From contig OX335652.1 in NCBI GenBank assembly GCA_946894095.1, positions 9,137,001-9,201,000 on the forward strand: a DNA stretch of 64,000 nucleotides. The letters run 5' to 3'. Within the stretch, counting starts at the first letter, position 1. Each line of letters starts with the position of its first letter. Positions 24,141-34,350 of this stretch are shown here, in pieces. The notes under the pieces are model-generated. The model was not told the DNA's origin. It ran no database searches and was given only the letters and a program-made list of their open reading frames with translations. The position numbers were made by a program, and so were the translations under genes. This DNA comes from Incurvaria masculella (Eukaryota; Arthropoda; Insecta; Lepidoptera; Incurvariidae).

Positions 24141-24301
24141 TACTAGACCCACAACTGAGGTTAATGTCTGGATCACCCGGTGATATAATTTACCATGGTA
24201 GGCCCCCAGCTCCTTATACGCGCACTAAGCCTTCAAACGAAATATTAAAGTTACATTAGTCCAGTGTCAATTTTAAAATAAAATTTTTAACAAACTCACA
24301 A
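24141..24301. other. unassigned sequence
   Basis: No feature recognised. Confidence 0.4.
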
Positions 24302-24378
24302 CCGACTTCAAAGAAAAAGTATTCCAAAACAAATTAATATGCACTAGTTTTGGAATACTTTTTATTTGAAGTCGGTTT
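24302..24378. repeat. short perfect-arm hairpin with ACCGACTTC ends
   Basis: ACCGACTTCAAAGAAAAAGT and its complement ACTTTTTATTTGAAGTCGGT flank AATTAATATGCACTA, giving arms of about 30 bases with one mismatch. The ACCGACTTCAAA end is shared with the repeats at 39045 and 63478. A further TTTTTTGAAGTCGGTT at 24726 suggests that a larger related element runs to about 24745. Confidence 0.6.
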
Positions 24379-24745
24379 TTTGTTTTGTTAAAATGTTTGT
24401 TTATTTTTTATTTTTAGAACATCTGAAGTGCATATACTTACTAATTTGTATGTCCTTTCCAATAAAATAAAAAAAGTATCATCGGAATCGGTTGACGTGA
24501 TATTGAGTTATTCATCCATTCGTCGCGTACATACTTAATAAAAACATATTAATAAAAGCACAGACTTATACGATTTTCTCATGGATGCTATTGTCAGAAC
24601 TAAACCAAATTAGAATGAAACCACAAGTGGTGCACCAGCTTTCAAAAAACATTAACATCGGTTCACCCAGTCGATGGTTATGAGGTAACAGAAATAAAAA
24701 AATACAGTCGAATTGAGAACCCCCTACTTTTTTGAAGTCGGTTAA
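24379..24745. repeat. probable body of an ACCGACTTC-type element
   Basis: Ends with TTTTTTGAAGTCGGTT at 24726-24741, the inverse of the ACCGACTTCAAA end. Inside are ATCGGAATCGG and CTCATGGATGCTATTGTCAG, with no coding potential. The left boundary is not resolved from the hairpin next to it. Confidence 0.4.
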
Positions 24746-24849
24746 AAATGTATTCAATATCATTAGCCGGTCTATAACATTAAGGCTGAGATAAATAGAA
24801 ACTAAGACTAACGAAAAGTAGTACTTTGTGACGTCAATTTGCATTAACG

Positions 24850-25110
24850 GGTGTTAACAGAGGTATGGTCCAAAAGCTAACCGCGGATTCCTTGACATAT
24901 TTGGAGCAAAAAAGATAGAAGACATTTTGTTGTCCGTCTTAAAAAAAAATGGTTATCCCCATACATTTTTGTAAATACCTACACACAAAATGTATGGGGA
25001 GGATGATTTTTTTTCAAGTCGTATAAAAAAAAATATCTACCTTTTTTGCTCTAAATATGCCTCGGAACACTTGGTTAACGTTTGGACCATACCCCGTTAA
25101 CACTCTGTAT
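24850..25110. mobile_element. palindromic MITE with GTGTTAAC ends
   Basis: The element is one long palindrome. GTGTTAACAGAGGTATGGTC at the left mirrors GACCATACCCCGTTAACACT at the right, and ATATTTGGAGCAAAAAAGAT mirrors the TTTTTTGCTCTAAATATG side. The centre carries CCCCATACATTTTTG and CAAAATGTATGGGG. Arms are about 130 bases. No second copy is seen in the window. Confidence 0.75.
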
Positions 25111-25501
25111 AGGCCGAATCTTAACCCAAAAAATAAAAGGTTTTCGATATTGCCCCGGGCGGAGCCGGGTTCCGAAACTAGAAGATGGTCTACTATAATA
25201 TATAAATAATATTATCATGTACATTTCAGTATTTTCATTTCATTAGTCTTTTAAGGCTCTATTATATCCCTCTATTACCAAGTCCGCTAGGCACGGTATG
25301 GACGAAAGCAAAACAAATAACTACATCGCAGAGCTTTTAATGGAAATTAAAGAAAAACGTCGATGGAGAATGCAAAGCGAGAGGAAATATTGTCTTTAGT
25401 TCACTAATAATTGCTTTACTGGATAATATTAATTCATACTTTTTTATTGATTGGTAAACAACTCGAGTAAAAACCTTGTCTTAACACTAATTTCACCGTT
25501 T
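25111..25501. other. unassigned; GCCCCGGGCGGAGCCGGG motif
   Basis: GCCCCGGGCGGAGCCGGGTT near 25153 is a short GC-rich motif often seen in lepidopteran dispersed repeats. Nothing else recognised. Confidence 0.4.
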
Positions 25502-25818
25502 AAAAAACCGGTCAATTGCGAGTCGGACTCGCACACGAAGGGTTCCGAACCATCATAAAAAATATTTAATAAAAAAATCATGTTTTTTGTATGGGCCCCC
25601 CTTAATTTTTAATTATTTTTTAATGTTTCCTATGTGTTGTTATAGCGGCAAAATAAATAGACACTCTGTGAAAATGTCTGCTTTCTATCTATTACGGTTG
25701 AGATACAGCCCTGTGACGGACGGACGGACAGACAGACGGACGGACGGACGGACGGGCGGACAGCGGAGGCTTAGTAATAGGGTTCCGTTTTCACCCTTTG
25801 GGTAGGGAACCCTAAAAA
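25502..25818 (-). mobile_element. GGTTCCGT/CCGG element, full length
   Basis: Begins TAAAAAACCGGTCAATTGCG and ends GGGAACCCTAAAAA. The GGAC tandem is long here (about 10 units near 25722-25765, in two phases), which creates open frames on both strands. Confidence 0.85.
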
Positions 25819-26049
25819 TCTGTGTATTTCTTATTTCCAACACAATATGTTTGAAAATATGCAACTTAACTTCCACCTAAAAAAGAATGCGGTAGTTACA
25901 TATTTAAAATATGTTCAATGTATGCAAAGGCTATCAGAGATAACATGATGGATGAATATAAATCACACAATTGGATATAAAATTAACTCATACATCAATC
26001 ATACAATCGTCAATATATGCTCGATGGAACGTACAGAAATGGCATGACT

Positions 26050-26155
26050 ACTCCTATTGGCCGGCCAGGTTCTCTTCACACCAAGTTTGTAAGATCCCAG
26101 GTTCTATATTGGGGGAAATACCTGGAATGTTTATTTCCATAGACGTCCTCAAATA
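26050..26155 (-). pseudogene. LINE ORF2 C-terminal remnant
   Basis: GGCCGGCCAGGTTCTCTTCA and GGGGGAAATACCTGG match the remnant at 29940-30130 (GGCCGGCCAGGTGCTTCTTC and GGGGGAAATACCTCGG). Only about 30 codons and several substitutions remain. Confidence 0.5.
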
Positions 26156-26224
26156 TTAAATTTAGTTCCACTGTCAGCCCCGAGCAAACTTAATTCTGTC
26201 GATCTGTATGTATCTTAAGGCTGT

Positions 26225-26660
26225 CGTGAAGTCATCTAAGATAGGAAAATTTTAAGAAATGCATTCTTTGTCCATTATCCAAAGCACAATTTTATAAAAT
26301 AGCGAAATCGTCTTCCAGGCCCTAACGTTTCCCTTACCCTAAACGTTGTCAGATTTTAATATTTTTTTATATCATTTGAAAAACCTTGTTCAGTCCGTGT
26401 GTTTTGATTTTTTGGTAAATATGTGTATTTTCCAGTAAAAAAAATCGAAAATGAAGGTTAAAACAGATTTTTTATTTCAATGTTTATTAGCCGATATTTT
26501 CCAATCTAAAAAGTATATTGAAAAAGAATTAATACACAGACGCAGATTTCTTTAACATATTTTAGAATACAAAATTTCAAAAACCTAGTAAACCATTGAG
26601 AGCATGAAAACACTTAACGCCCGTAGTATGGGGAATCGATAGGGTAACGACCCTCTTAAT
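26225..26660 (-). repeat. dispersed ~440-bp repeat, copy 1
   Basis: In reverse, this block aligns along its whole length with 55701-56205 inside the large foldback element. Shared landmarks are GGGTCGTTACCCTAT, CATACTACGGGCG, TTTTTTTACTGGAAAATACA and GACAAAGAATGCATTTCTTAA. There is no inverted repeat at its ends and no open frame, so the class of element is unknown. Confidence 0.65.
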
Positions 26661-26679
26661 ATAGACGGCCAGCGAAACC

Positions 26680-26870
26680 GCCGCTGTCAGCGCCTCTTCA
26701 TAACGGATATAGAGCGCATCTCGAGCGCCTGCCGCCTTCCGCCGCCGCCGCCGTCGCCGCCCCCGCGTCCGTTTCCACCCCGCTGCAGCGGCGGCGTCAT
26801 TTCCGGCGGCGTGACGCCATTGCATCGCCTCCCCCCCACCGCCGCCGCCGCCTTCCGCCAGCGCGACTAA
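26680..26870. other. GC-rich (GCC)n island
   Basis: Short runs of GCCGCCGCCGCC alternate with CCCCCGCGTCC and CGGCGGCGTCATTTCC. A minus-strand frame of 131 codons covers it (poly-Gly, poly-Arg), the expected result of CCG repeats. Could be a CpG-rich regulatory island, but nothing downstream looks like an exon. Confidence 0.4.
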
Positions 26871-26990
26871 TAAGCTGCTCGTTTTGTGCATTTCCGCTGT
26901 CAATGAAAGGTTGATGGGCTTTTCTGCAGCACCGAGTCGTTCGGGTCGTCTATTTTTTTGGAAAATAAACACCTTTTTAGTTTACCTATT

Positions 26991-27250
26991 ACCTCCGCTG
27001 TCCGTCCGTCCGTCCGTCCGTCGATCCGTCTGTCACAGGGCTGTATCTCAGTAACCGTAACAGGTAGACAGCTGAAATTTTCACAAAGTGTGTATTTATT
27101 TTGCCGTTATAACAACAAATAGGTAAGATTAAAAAATAATTAAAATTAAAGGGGGCTCCCATACAACAAACGTGATTTTTTTGTATTTTTTTGTTACGAT
27201 GGTACGGAACCCTTCGTGTGCGATTCCGACTCGCACTTGGCCGGTTTTTT
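26991..27250 (+). mobile_element. GGTTCCGT/CCGG element, 5'-truncated
   Basis: The leading TTTTTAGGGTTCCG block is missing: the copy starts inside CCTCCGCTGTCCGTCCGTCC and runs to an intact CTTGGCCGGTTTTTT end. Confidence 0.8.
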
Positions 27251-27325
27251 ACTACTCTATACTTTTCAATAGCACGACATCAAGTTTTCAGTACGTCCTT
27301 GACTAATTTGTATAAATAAATATAC

Positions 27326-27751
27326 TTTTTAGGGTTCCGTACCCACAGGGTGAAAACGGAACCCTATTACTAAGCCTCCGCTGTCCGTCCACCCGTCTGT
27401 CAGAGGGCTGTATCTCATGAACCGTAATAGGTAGGTAGCTGAAATTTTCACAGAGTCTGTATTTATTTTGCCGCTATAACAACAAATAGGCAAATTAAAA
27501 AAATTAAAGGGGGGCATTCAAAAAATGAATGAATGAATGAATGAATGAATAAATTCTTTATTGTTCATAAACAAAAATACAATTACAGAGAAAACATACA
27601 GCAACACAAGAATACTGCACAAAGGCGGACTTATCACTAAGAGTGATTTCTTCCAGTCAACCCTTTTTGACGTGATTTTTTTGTGATTATACTTGTACGC
27701 TGGTACGGAACCCTTCGTGTGCGAGTCCGACTTGCACTTGGCCGGTTTTTT
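27326..27751 (+). mobile_element. GGTTCCGT/CCGG element interrupted by a LINE tail
   Basis: Complete at both ends (CTTTTTAGGGTTCCGTACCC and CTTGGCCGGTTTTTT). The body breaks at GGGGGGCATTCAAAAAA and resumes at GACGTGATTTTTTTG. Between these points lies the retroelement tail at 27524-27662, so this element was there first. Confidence 0.85.
27524..27662 (-). mobile_element. 5'-truncated LINE 3' end with (GAAT)n tail
   Basis: Seven TGAA/GAAT units begin the piece on the plus strand, followed by AAATTCTTTATTGTTC and the block GCACAAAGGCGGACTTATCA shared with 20741-20880. This is the orientation expected for a minus-strand insertion of about 140 bp of non-coding tail. Confidence 0.65.
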
Positions 27752-28911
27752 CGGACTAAGCAAGTACGTCGCTTAATCCAAGGAATGTGACACGAATGTA
27801 TGTATAATGTTTTTATAGGGATCTTCATTGAATTAATGTGTCCTTGCTTCACGGTCGATTATACAAACATACATGTTAAATTTGTATAAATGTTGAAATC
27901 CGGACGAAACACAAAGATCATTGTACACAAGTGACGCATGAGCGACCTCACCTTAGAAACGTTAAAACTGTCATTCCTGTCAAGTTATATTAACAAGTTT
28001 TAGATAAAAAATGTATTCCATGATGCAATTAAAATAAAGTCTAGAGGGTAAGAAGAGCTTTTGTTTGTTTTCAAAATAATTGTAAATGTAAGTGACCAAC
28101 ACAAATTTAAAAAAGACATATTATAGGTTTTCTAATTGTGATATTTTTTTTCCCACGATTTCATTTGATTAGCATAATTAAGAATATTTTTTTCTGAATA
28201 ATATCGAGGAAATTAAGTCATTTCAATTACATATATTTAATGAATATTTTTAACACTATTCTGTTTTATTTTGTAGGGTTTCTGACACGTCGACTACCCC
28301 ACTAAGCTTCTTCCCCTTTATGATAAATTCCTTTTTTTTATATAAATATCCATTTTAATAATGTTTCTCATTTAGAAGTAAGGATATATTTGATTTCCCT
28401 TGTCAAAATAAAGTTCTTGTGGTTTTCATTATTATGAAATGTTACCTATCCCTTTCTGCCCGCCGACCGAGGGATCGTGGTCGTGATAAATTATTCATTT
28501 AAAACACCTTTCCCTTTTCAAGTCGGCTTTGGTAGTCGCGCGAACTTCGAAACTCGAATTTATTGTGACAAATTATTTCTTTATTTCGCGAAATATTTAA
28601 TTAACATTTTGTTGTTGCGAAAGAAATGCGAAATGCTTCGCGGACGGCTGTCGTGTAATAAATTAGATAAGTTTTGGTTGCTCACTCTTTTGCGTCCTCC
28701 CTTCGCACCCGCCCGGCCCGACCGGAACAACGAAACTCGTATCATTTTGCGATCATTAGACATTAAGACAAAGTTGGCGGAGGACGGGGGAGGTATGGGC
28801 AGGAGGAATACGTTACTAAAGTTTGAAAGTCGCGTCTTGTAATTAGTAAATACTCCGCAACGTTTCACAATTTTGCGTTTCGTTCTCACTTGAGAAACGC
28901 TTGTGAGGTGC
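27752..28911. other. unassigned; possible host sequence near 28.5-28.8 kb
   Basis: 28440-28860 is GC-richer than its surroundings and shares nothing with other repeats here. Open frames of 121 codons (plus) and 155 codons (minus) overlap in it, but neither has a motif, and the minus one continues into the transposable element next door. No splice pattern is obvious. Confidence 0.35.
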
Positions 28912-28915
28912 AATG

Positions 28916-29434
28916 AGGTGGCCCTTCCCGGCTGGACCAACTCATTCGCGGGCACGATACAAAACCGTGCTGTTGCTCTCTGGGACCTTCTCCGTTTCAA
29001 AGAAACAGAAAGGCTTCGTGATGAGGAGGATGTCCACAAAGCAGACAATGCGCATAGTGTTTACTATGGTAAGTATACGAACATTTTAATTACAAAACGA
29101 CTTACAGCTAAAAGTAAATAACGACCGATACAGTAAAAAATAAAGCAAAAACAAAATTGATTATAAATCTTCATGAAACAACCTAGGTCTTATGACTTGT
29201 TTTTTGAGATGTTTTCATTTTATCGTTTAGTAATCCACCTCCAAAGTTATTGTATAAAAGGCGCCGAAACCTTTTAACTTAAAAACCAAACACTATTTAA
29301 AAATGCTAATGGTCGTCAGACATCTAGTTTAATCAAAAAAAGGGGTTTTGAATATAATTTTGGATCTCTGACGAGAAATGTGCGCATGATCTTCTTTCTA
29401 CGTTTTTATGGGGAGTCGAGTGGGAACGCCCACC
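28916..29434 (+). mobile_element. TTAA-flanked element A, diverged copy
   Basis: Recognised by GGTGGCCCTTCCCGGC at the start, CTCATTCGCGGGCACG, CACCTCCAAAGTTATTGTAT and CGCCCACC at the end. It differs from the copies at 13125 and 48709 throughout, and the flanking TTAA is eroded (ATGA and TTAT). This is the oldest of the four copies. Confidence 0.65.
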
Positions 29435-29939
29435 TTATGACGATTGAATCCACCAAATGTTTCTTGTAGTTTTTTTGATAGCGACAAGCATTCATTTATT
29501 CTTTTACATTTATACTTGTGGTTATTGAATGGACATGCTGAACTGCTTATAGATTATGTCTTTTGAAGTTTCTAATAGTTTTTTTTTCTAATTATTTGAA
29601 CAACTCTCTATAAGACTTAGCAAGCATTATTTCTTGAGGAACAACGCATAACAATATGAAAGTGAACAACTGTACGTTGAATTCGCCTTATCTTATAGAA
29701 GTTTAACATAATAAGGCACTCGACATTTAAGTTTTAGAAGTATCTCAGAATGTTCTGAAACAAATTCGAATAATTTGCAAATTGTTCCAGGAATACTGTT
29801 CTTTTCAATGGTTATTTTAGATTTTGAGATTTAACAAGTCTCTTCGCACCGTTTGAAAGTTTTTATTTGAAGTCTTTAAGTATATTTGTATATTGTGTTG
29901 ATTTTTTGTGTGTCTGAATGGTTATGTTACGACAATCGT
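29435..29939. other. unassigned AT-rich sequence
   Basis: Nothing recognised. Confidence 0.45.
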
Positions 29940-30130
29940 TAATCGGGTTTTCGAACATTCAGGGGGCTGCGAAAACCATGCCGGCCGGCCAGGTGCTTCT
30001 TCACACCATGTTTGAAGGACCCCAGGTTGTAATTTGGGGGAAATACCTCGGAAGGGAGTTCATTCTATTGTTTACCGACCCTATAGATAAAGGATCTAGA
30101 GGATCGGTGAGTTATTATTTTTGGAATGTC
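29940..30130 (-). pseudogene. LINE ORF2 C-terminus, readable
   Basis: The best preserved of four related remnants. Minus-strand reading gives NELPSEVFPPNYNLGSFK followed by a basic HGVKKHLAGRHGF and a C-terminal SPLNVRKP. The N-x-L-P...F-K-x(3)-K arrangement is the canonical end of many non-LTR retrotransposon polymerases, where a large aliphatic/aromatic patch precedes the stop. Upstream polymerase motifs are absent. Confidence 0.65.
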
Positions 30131-30256
30131 GACTGTGAATTTGTGCATTTTCTCCCTGTTCCGCGTTGACCGAAATGTTTAATTTGGGTTGGTAGTCATA
30201 GAATATTGACAACAGCTTGTCTTATAGCAGACACGTTAGATAGAACAACTATTTGC

Positions 30257-30556
30257 TTTTTACGGTTCCGTACCCAAAGCGTGAAAACGGAACCCTATTT
30301 CTAAGCCTCCGCTGTCCGTCCATCCGTCCGTCCGTCCGTCTGTCAAAGGGCTGTTCTCATGAACTGTAATAGGTAGACAGCTGAAATGTTCACAGAGTGT
30401 GTATTTATTTTCCCGGTATAACAACAAATAGGTAAAATAAAAAAATAATAAAAATTAAAGGGGGTCCCATACAAAAAACGTGTTTGTTGTGTTAAATCTT
30501 GTACGATGGTACGGACCCCTTCGTGTGAGAGTCCGACTCGCACTTGGCCGGTTTTT
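30257..30556 (+). mobile_element. GGTTCCGT/CCGG element, full length
   Basis: Ends CTTTTTACGGTTCCGTACCC and CTTGGCCGGTTTTT. The AGGG of the start has become ACGG, the only notable difference from the family pattern. Confidence 0.85.
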
Positions 30557-31012
30557 AGATCTGTGAACTCAACTTACCTTAACATAACCGTGCAAAATAA
30601 ATATATGTAATAAATATTTCAAAATGATATGTGTTGAAGCTGAACAAAGATTGCAGTTTAGTCCGAAATAAACGTAATGAAGAGCAGTGAACTAATGTTG
30701 CTTCCCCCCGCGCCACTTCACCACCGCCCAGCTCCCGCCGCGTCGCCCCGCCGCGGACTTCGTTACCGCTCATTCAGCGTGTGATTTACAGCGACAACGA
30801 AACCCTACACTCGACACACTGTGAGCACTACACACTCGCACCCGGTGCGCGCGCTTCACCACCGCGCTTTCTATGTTGGCTGACCTGTCTAATTAATGGT
30901 TGAAACATAACCTCATCGAATGCAAAGCAGTGCTTTCTGAAATTCACCATTTAACTAATTTATTTTGTGTTTCCCATGACACTTTATTTAATGATAGATT
31001 AGGGAAAATAAG
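30557..31012. other. unassigned; GC-rich stretch 30700-30870
   Basis: A GC-rich, CpG-containing stretch (CCCGCCGCGTCGCCCCGCCG near 30735) gives way to ACTCGCACCCGGTGCGCGCG. It might be a promoter-type island. Minus-strand frames here are composition-driven. Confidence 0.4.
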
Positions 31013-31290
31013 AAAAAAACCGGCGAAACGCGAGTCTGACTCGCACACGAAGTGTTCCGTACCATGGTACAAGATTAATACACCAAAAATCACGTTGTTT
31101 GTATGGGGGCCACCTTTAATTTTTATATCTGTTGTTATAGCGGAAAAATAAATACACACTCTGTGAAAATCACAGCTGTCTACCTGTTAAGGTTCATGTC
31201 ATACAGCCTTATGACAGACGGACGGACGGACGGACAGCGGAGGCTTAGTAATGGGGTTCCGTTGGCACCCTTCAGGTATGGAACCCTAAA
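31013..31290 (-). mobile_element. GGTTCCGT/CCGG element, full length
   Basis: Begins AAAAAAACCGGCGAAACGCG and ends GGTATGGAACCCTAAA. About 20 bases are missing before the TGTTGTTATAGCGG block. Confidence 0.8.
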
Positions 31291-31845
31291 GAGCGGTGTC
31301 AACTTGAATGTTCCTCTATGTAACAAGCGTAGTTAATTTGTATATATTTTATCGTGTTATAATTGATATATTTCAGTTTTCTTGAAGACTATAATTAAAA
31401 TTGTTTAAAATCACATCTGGTCTAATGTATTTAGCCTGCTCAGTATGGGTGAAAAATTCAATAGTTCTTTTTATTTTTTTAACTAGCATGCTTTACTAAG
31501 AAACATGTGATTATATAAATATTGTTTAAGTAATGGTAAATAAAGCAATATTTTTCATCACAAAAGTATCTTAACCATGGCAACAAAACAAATTAAAACA
31601 GCTGCATGCGAGCGACATCTGTTGGAGCCTTGCGTAATCGCGGTTCGTGTGGCGCAATCGGAATTCAAAACACAATTTATTTAGCAAACCTTTTTATGGA
31701 ATTTCCCTAAATCTCCATATTAATATAAAATTCCAACAATATAGGCATTTTAACATTTTACTTAATCTTCAGATGGGCATTGTCTTTATGCCGATAGTTC
31801 ACTATCACAGTTGTTTTTTATTTGACAACTATAGCTTTCGTTCCT
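31291..31845. other. unassigned AT-rich sequence
   Basis: Nothing recognised. The 89-codon frame that starts here runs into the neighbouring transposable element and is not called. Confidence 0.45.
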
Positions 31846-31849
31846 TTAA

Positions 31850-32320
31850 GGCGCTAGGACTAGCCAACTACTCGCGCCATACAAATGCACTTTTTAACAA
31901 ATGTAATAATATGTAGTGAAACGCTTCAGCAAATCCAAATAGAACTCCAGACTGATAATGGATTGTTAATATTTTTTTATTCCATCATTTATTTAAATAA
32001 TAATGAAAATAAAAAAGTTGATTTTTCTCATTAGAAATCTGAAAGTAATTCGATTTCTAGATATAAGCAAAAACAGCATATATGCATAAACAAAAAATTC
32101 CATTTGCTTTTAGATTTCTACATTTAGTCAAAAAAGTTCGGAAATGGACACCGTTTCCGCAATGTATTTTGTATAGAAAAAGGAAACATACATTAACGAA
32201 AATAATTCGATTCCTAGACAAGGAATCATATATTGTAAGGATGACACTTATAATCGTCAGACTTAGTTAGTTAACTTGGGGTGCCTCGTCTAACTTTGCG
32301 ATTTGGCTAGTACCAGGCCC
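31850..32320 (-). mobile_element. TTAA-flanked element B, 471 bp, inverted copy
   Basis: Sits between TTAA at 31846-31849 and TTAA at 32321-32324. It is the reverse complement of 17998-18468 with few differences and the same length, so both are full length and probably young. Confidence 0.8.
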
Positions 32321-32378
32321 TTAATTGTCCTGTAACCTTGCTTCTTGCCAAATTAAATATTAAATATTCAATAAATAT

Positions 32379-32383
32379 AAAAA
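32379..32383 (-). terminator. pol III terminator for tRNA-His
   Basis: AAAAA on the plus strand is TTTTT on the transcribed sense, 28 bases past the tRNA 3' end. A run of four or more T stops RNA polymerase III. No closer T-run exists. Confidence 0.6.
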
Positions 32384-32411
32384 GTACGCTCCGCCGCGAC
32401 AGTGATGGCAC

Positions 32412-32483
32412 TGCCGTGACCAGGATTCGAACCTGGGTTACTACGGCCACAACGTAGGGTCCTAACCACTAGACGATCACGGC
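32412..32483 (-). tRNA. tRNA-His (anticodon GTG)
   Basis: A 72-base minus-strand cloverleaf. The acceptor stem GCCGTGA pairs perfectly with TCACGGC and the discriminator is A. The D arm is closed by GTC/GAC around TAGTGGTTAG. The anticodon stem CTACG/CGTAG encloses the loop TTGTGGC, whose central GTG reads histidine codons. The T stem CCAGG/CCTGG encloses TTCGAAT. Internal pol III promoters are visible as a box A-like TCGTCTAGTGG and a box B GGTTCGAATCC that fits the consensus exactly. No intron. The extra 5' G of mature tRNA-His is added after transcription in eukaryotes, so its absence from the gene is normal. Upstream and downstream DNA is repeat-derived. Confidence 0.97.
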
Positions 32484-32671
32484 TACCGGAGCTGTTGCAG
32501 TAGCCGACAAATTCGGTGCCTGCATTCGAATCTACGGTGCCGAAATCAGAGCACTTTCATTGCCTAAAGGCAATCGAGCGTGAACCGAACAGTAACAATG
32601 GCCGTTGTTCGACAGTAGACGGCGTTGGAGATAATGACTAAAATACAACAGTTCAAAACTAAAACATTTTT

Positions 32672-32985
32672 AAAAAACCGGCCAAGTGGGAGTCGAGCTC
32701 GTGCCCGTACGTTCCGTACTATCGCACAAGATTTAACACAAAACATCACGTTTTTTGTATGGGGCCCCCGTTAACTTTTATATATTTTTTAATTTCACCT
32801 ATTTGTTGTTATAGCGGTGAAATACATACCCATTCTGTGAAATTTCAGCTGCCTACGTGTTACGGTTCATGAGATACAGCCCGGTGTCAGAAGGACAGAC
32901 GGTGGGACGGACGGATGGACGGACGGACAGCGGAGGCTTAGTAATAGGGTTCCGTTTGCATCCTTTGGGTACGAATCCCTAAAAA
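32672..32985 (-). mobile_element. GGTTCCGT/CCGG element, full length
   Basis: Begins TAAAAAACCGGCCAAGTGGG and ends GGTACGAATCCCTAAAAA. The palindrome next to the CCGG end is degraded (GAGTCGAGCTCGTGCCCG). Confidence 0.85.
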
Positions 32986-33605
32986 CAAAGGGATCAAACA
33001 GAATTTTCGCTTTTACTCCACCGTTGCGTCGTTGTACAAATTAATTTGAAACCATTCGGCTTCTCATTGCGCATGTTCTCATGTCGATCCATGTAGGCCC
33101 AAAGCGACATAGCGCACCGGAAAACCGTATGTTTGCAAGTTATTCATTCAACCACTCTAGAAAGTATCTTATTGTAACAAAGAAACAGAGCATGTTTGCT
33201 CACAGAGTTTCCCTTCGGATGTTGCTAAAAGTCTCGCACCTAATGCATCAAGCAGATGTACAGATAAAATTTACAGGCGCACCAATTTTCCGGATTGGGC
33301 GTGAAAAGTGAGCGCCACGAGACGCAAATCTTGTTCTAGGCATTTTCCTCAGCGCCACGGGACGAGCCGCGGGAAAAATATTTTCTTTCATAATCAAGCA
33401 GCGAATAAAGGCAGAATAATCCATTTTATTAGGGCGAGACCCGCGGGTGCCTGTACCTACTGGCGAATACATCTGTAGCGATTCTCGTCGGGGATTAAAT
33501 TTCCATTTTCATGTTTTGATGAGACGGAAAGCTTTCCAATTACGTACGAGGTGTATTATTATCGTGCTACGACCGTGCATCACTACCACATGGATAGTTG
33601 TGTAT
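32986..33605. other. unassigned sequence
   Basis: Moderate GC with no gene recognised. The four short frames in both directions have no motif. Confidence 0.4.
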
Positions 33606-34350
33606 CGCTGTTTTCATCGAAAATTAAAAGGATACAATTAATTCTTTTGTTACATCAAATAGAACCTTGTCACTGCAATGGATTCCCTCCCATGTCGGGA
33701 TAACCGGCAATGAAATAGCAGATAGACTGGCTAAGGAGGCTATAATTATTGATTGTCCGACAGTTGACTGTAAATTATATTGCATGGATCGCTTATCCGA
33801 TGCTAAAGCTCACTGCAAAGGAATGTGGAAGGAGCATTTTGATGACCGTTCTCTACAGAAAGGCATATGGTATAAAACACTACAATCGGAACCACCACCA
33901 ATTCTATGGTTTGAATCATCACGCCTTACTAGAACTCAGATTGTAATGGCACACCGGCTTCGCTCCGGACATATCTCACTAAACAAATTTTTATTTCTTA
34001 TGAAAAAGAAGCAAAGTCCAAATTGTCAACATTGCACAAAAGAAGAAGACCTATATCATATTTTAGTAGAATGTGAACGGAACGCGCACCTTCGAAGAAA
34101 ATTACAAGTATTACTTAAAACTGACAGGATTAACCTTTTCTTTAAAATGCATAGTGTGTTATGTCAACCTAATAGTGAGGATTTTATTATTATGTTAGGT
34201 TTTGTAAAAGAGTCTTTATCTCTAAGGGATTCTTAGGGGTTAGTGGCTCTTTTTATTTGTTTCCTTGTATTATGTTTTAAAGGCACTATGGGACTGGCAT
34301 AGGCTTAGCTTAAAAAGTCCTAAAAATAATAAAGATAAAAAAAAAAACAA
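33606..34350 (+). mobile_element. 5'-truncated LINE carrying an RNase H tail
   Basis: The insertion runs from an undefined 5' point near 33606 to an A-rich tail (AATAATAAAGAT followed by an A-run) near 34326-34349. It holds the protein segment described in the next entry and a 3' UTR of about 100 bases. 5' truncation with an A-rich 3' end is the hallmark of target-primed reverse transcription. Confidence 0.75.
33628..34236 (+). pseudogene. LINE ORF2 C-terminus: RNase H end and CCHC knuckle
   Basis: The open frame is continuous from 33628. The segment IPSHVGITGNEIADRLA is the conserved C-terminal block of the RNase H domain found in I/R1/LOA-type non-LTR elements, where the H and the final D belong to the active site. 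Downstream, C120-x2-C123-x7-H131-x4-C136 (counted from 33667) is the zinc knuckle typical of the same proteins. The frame ends at a stop at 34234. A better match to the family upstream of the SHVG motif appears in another frame, suggesting a frameshift near 33650. The polymerase and endonuclease domains are missing, so this is a fragment. Confidence 0.8.

Noticed and set aside
26577..26972. 131-codon minus-strand frame
   Set aside because: Poly-Gly and poly-Arg stretches come from (GCC)n repeats, and its end runs through a dispersed repeat.
28581..29048. 155-codon minus-strand frame
   Set aside because: It spans the border between unassigned DNA and transposable element A and shows no motif, so a real gene is unlikely.
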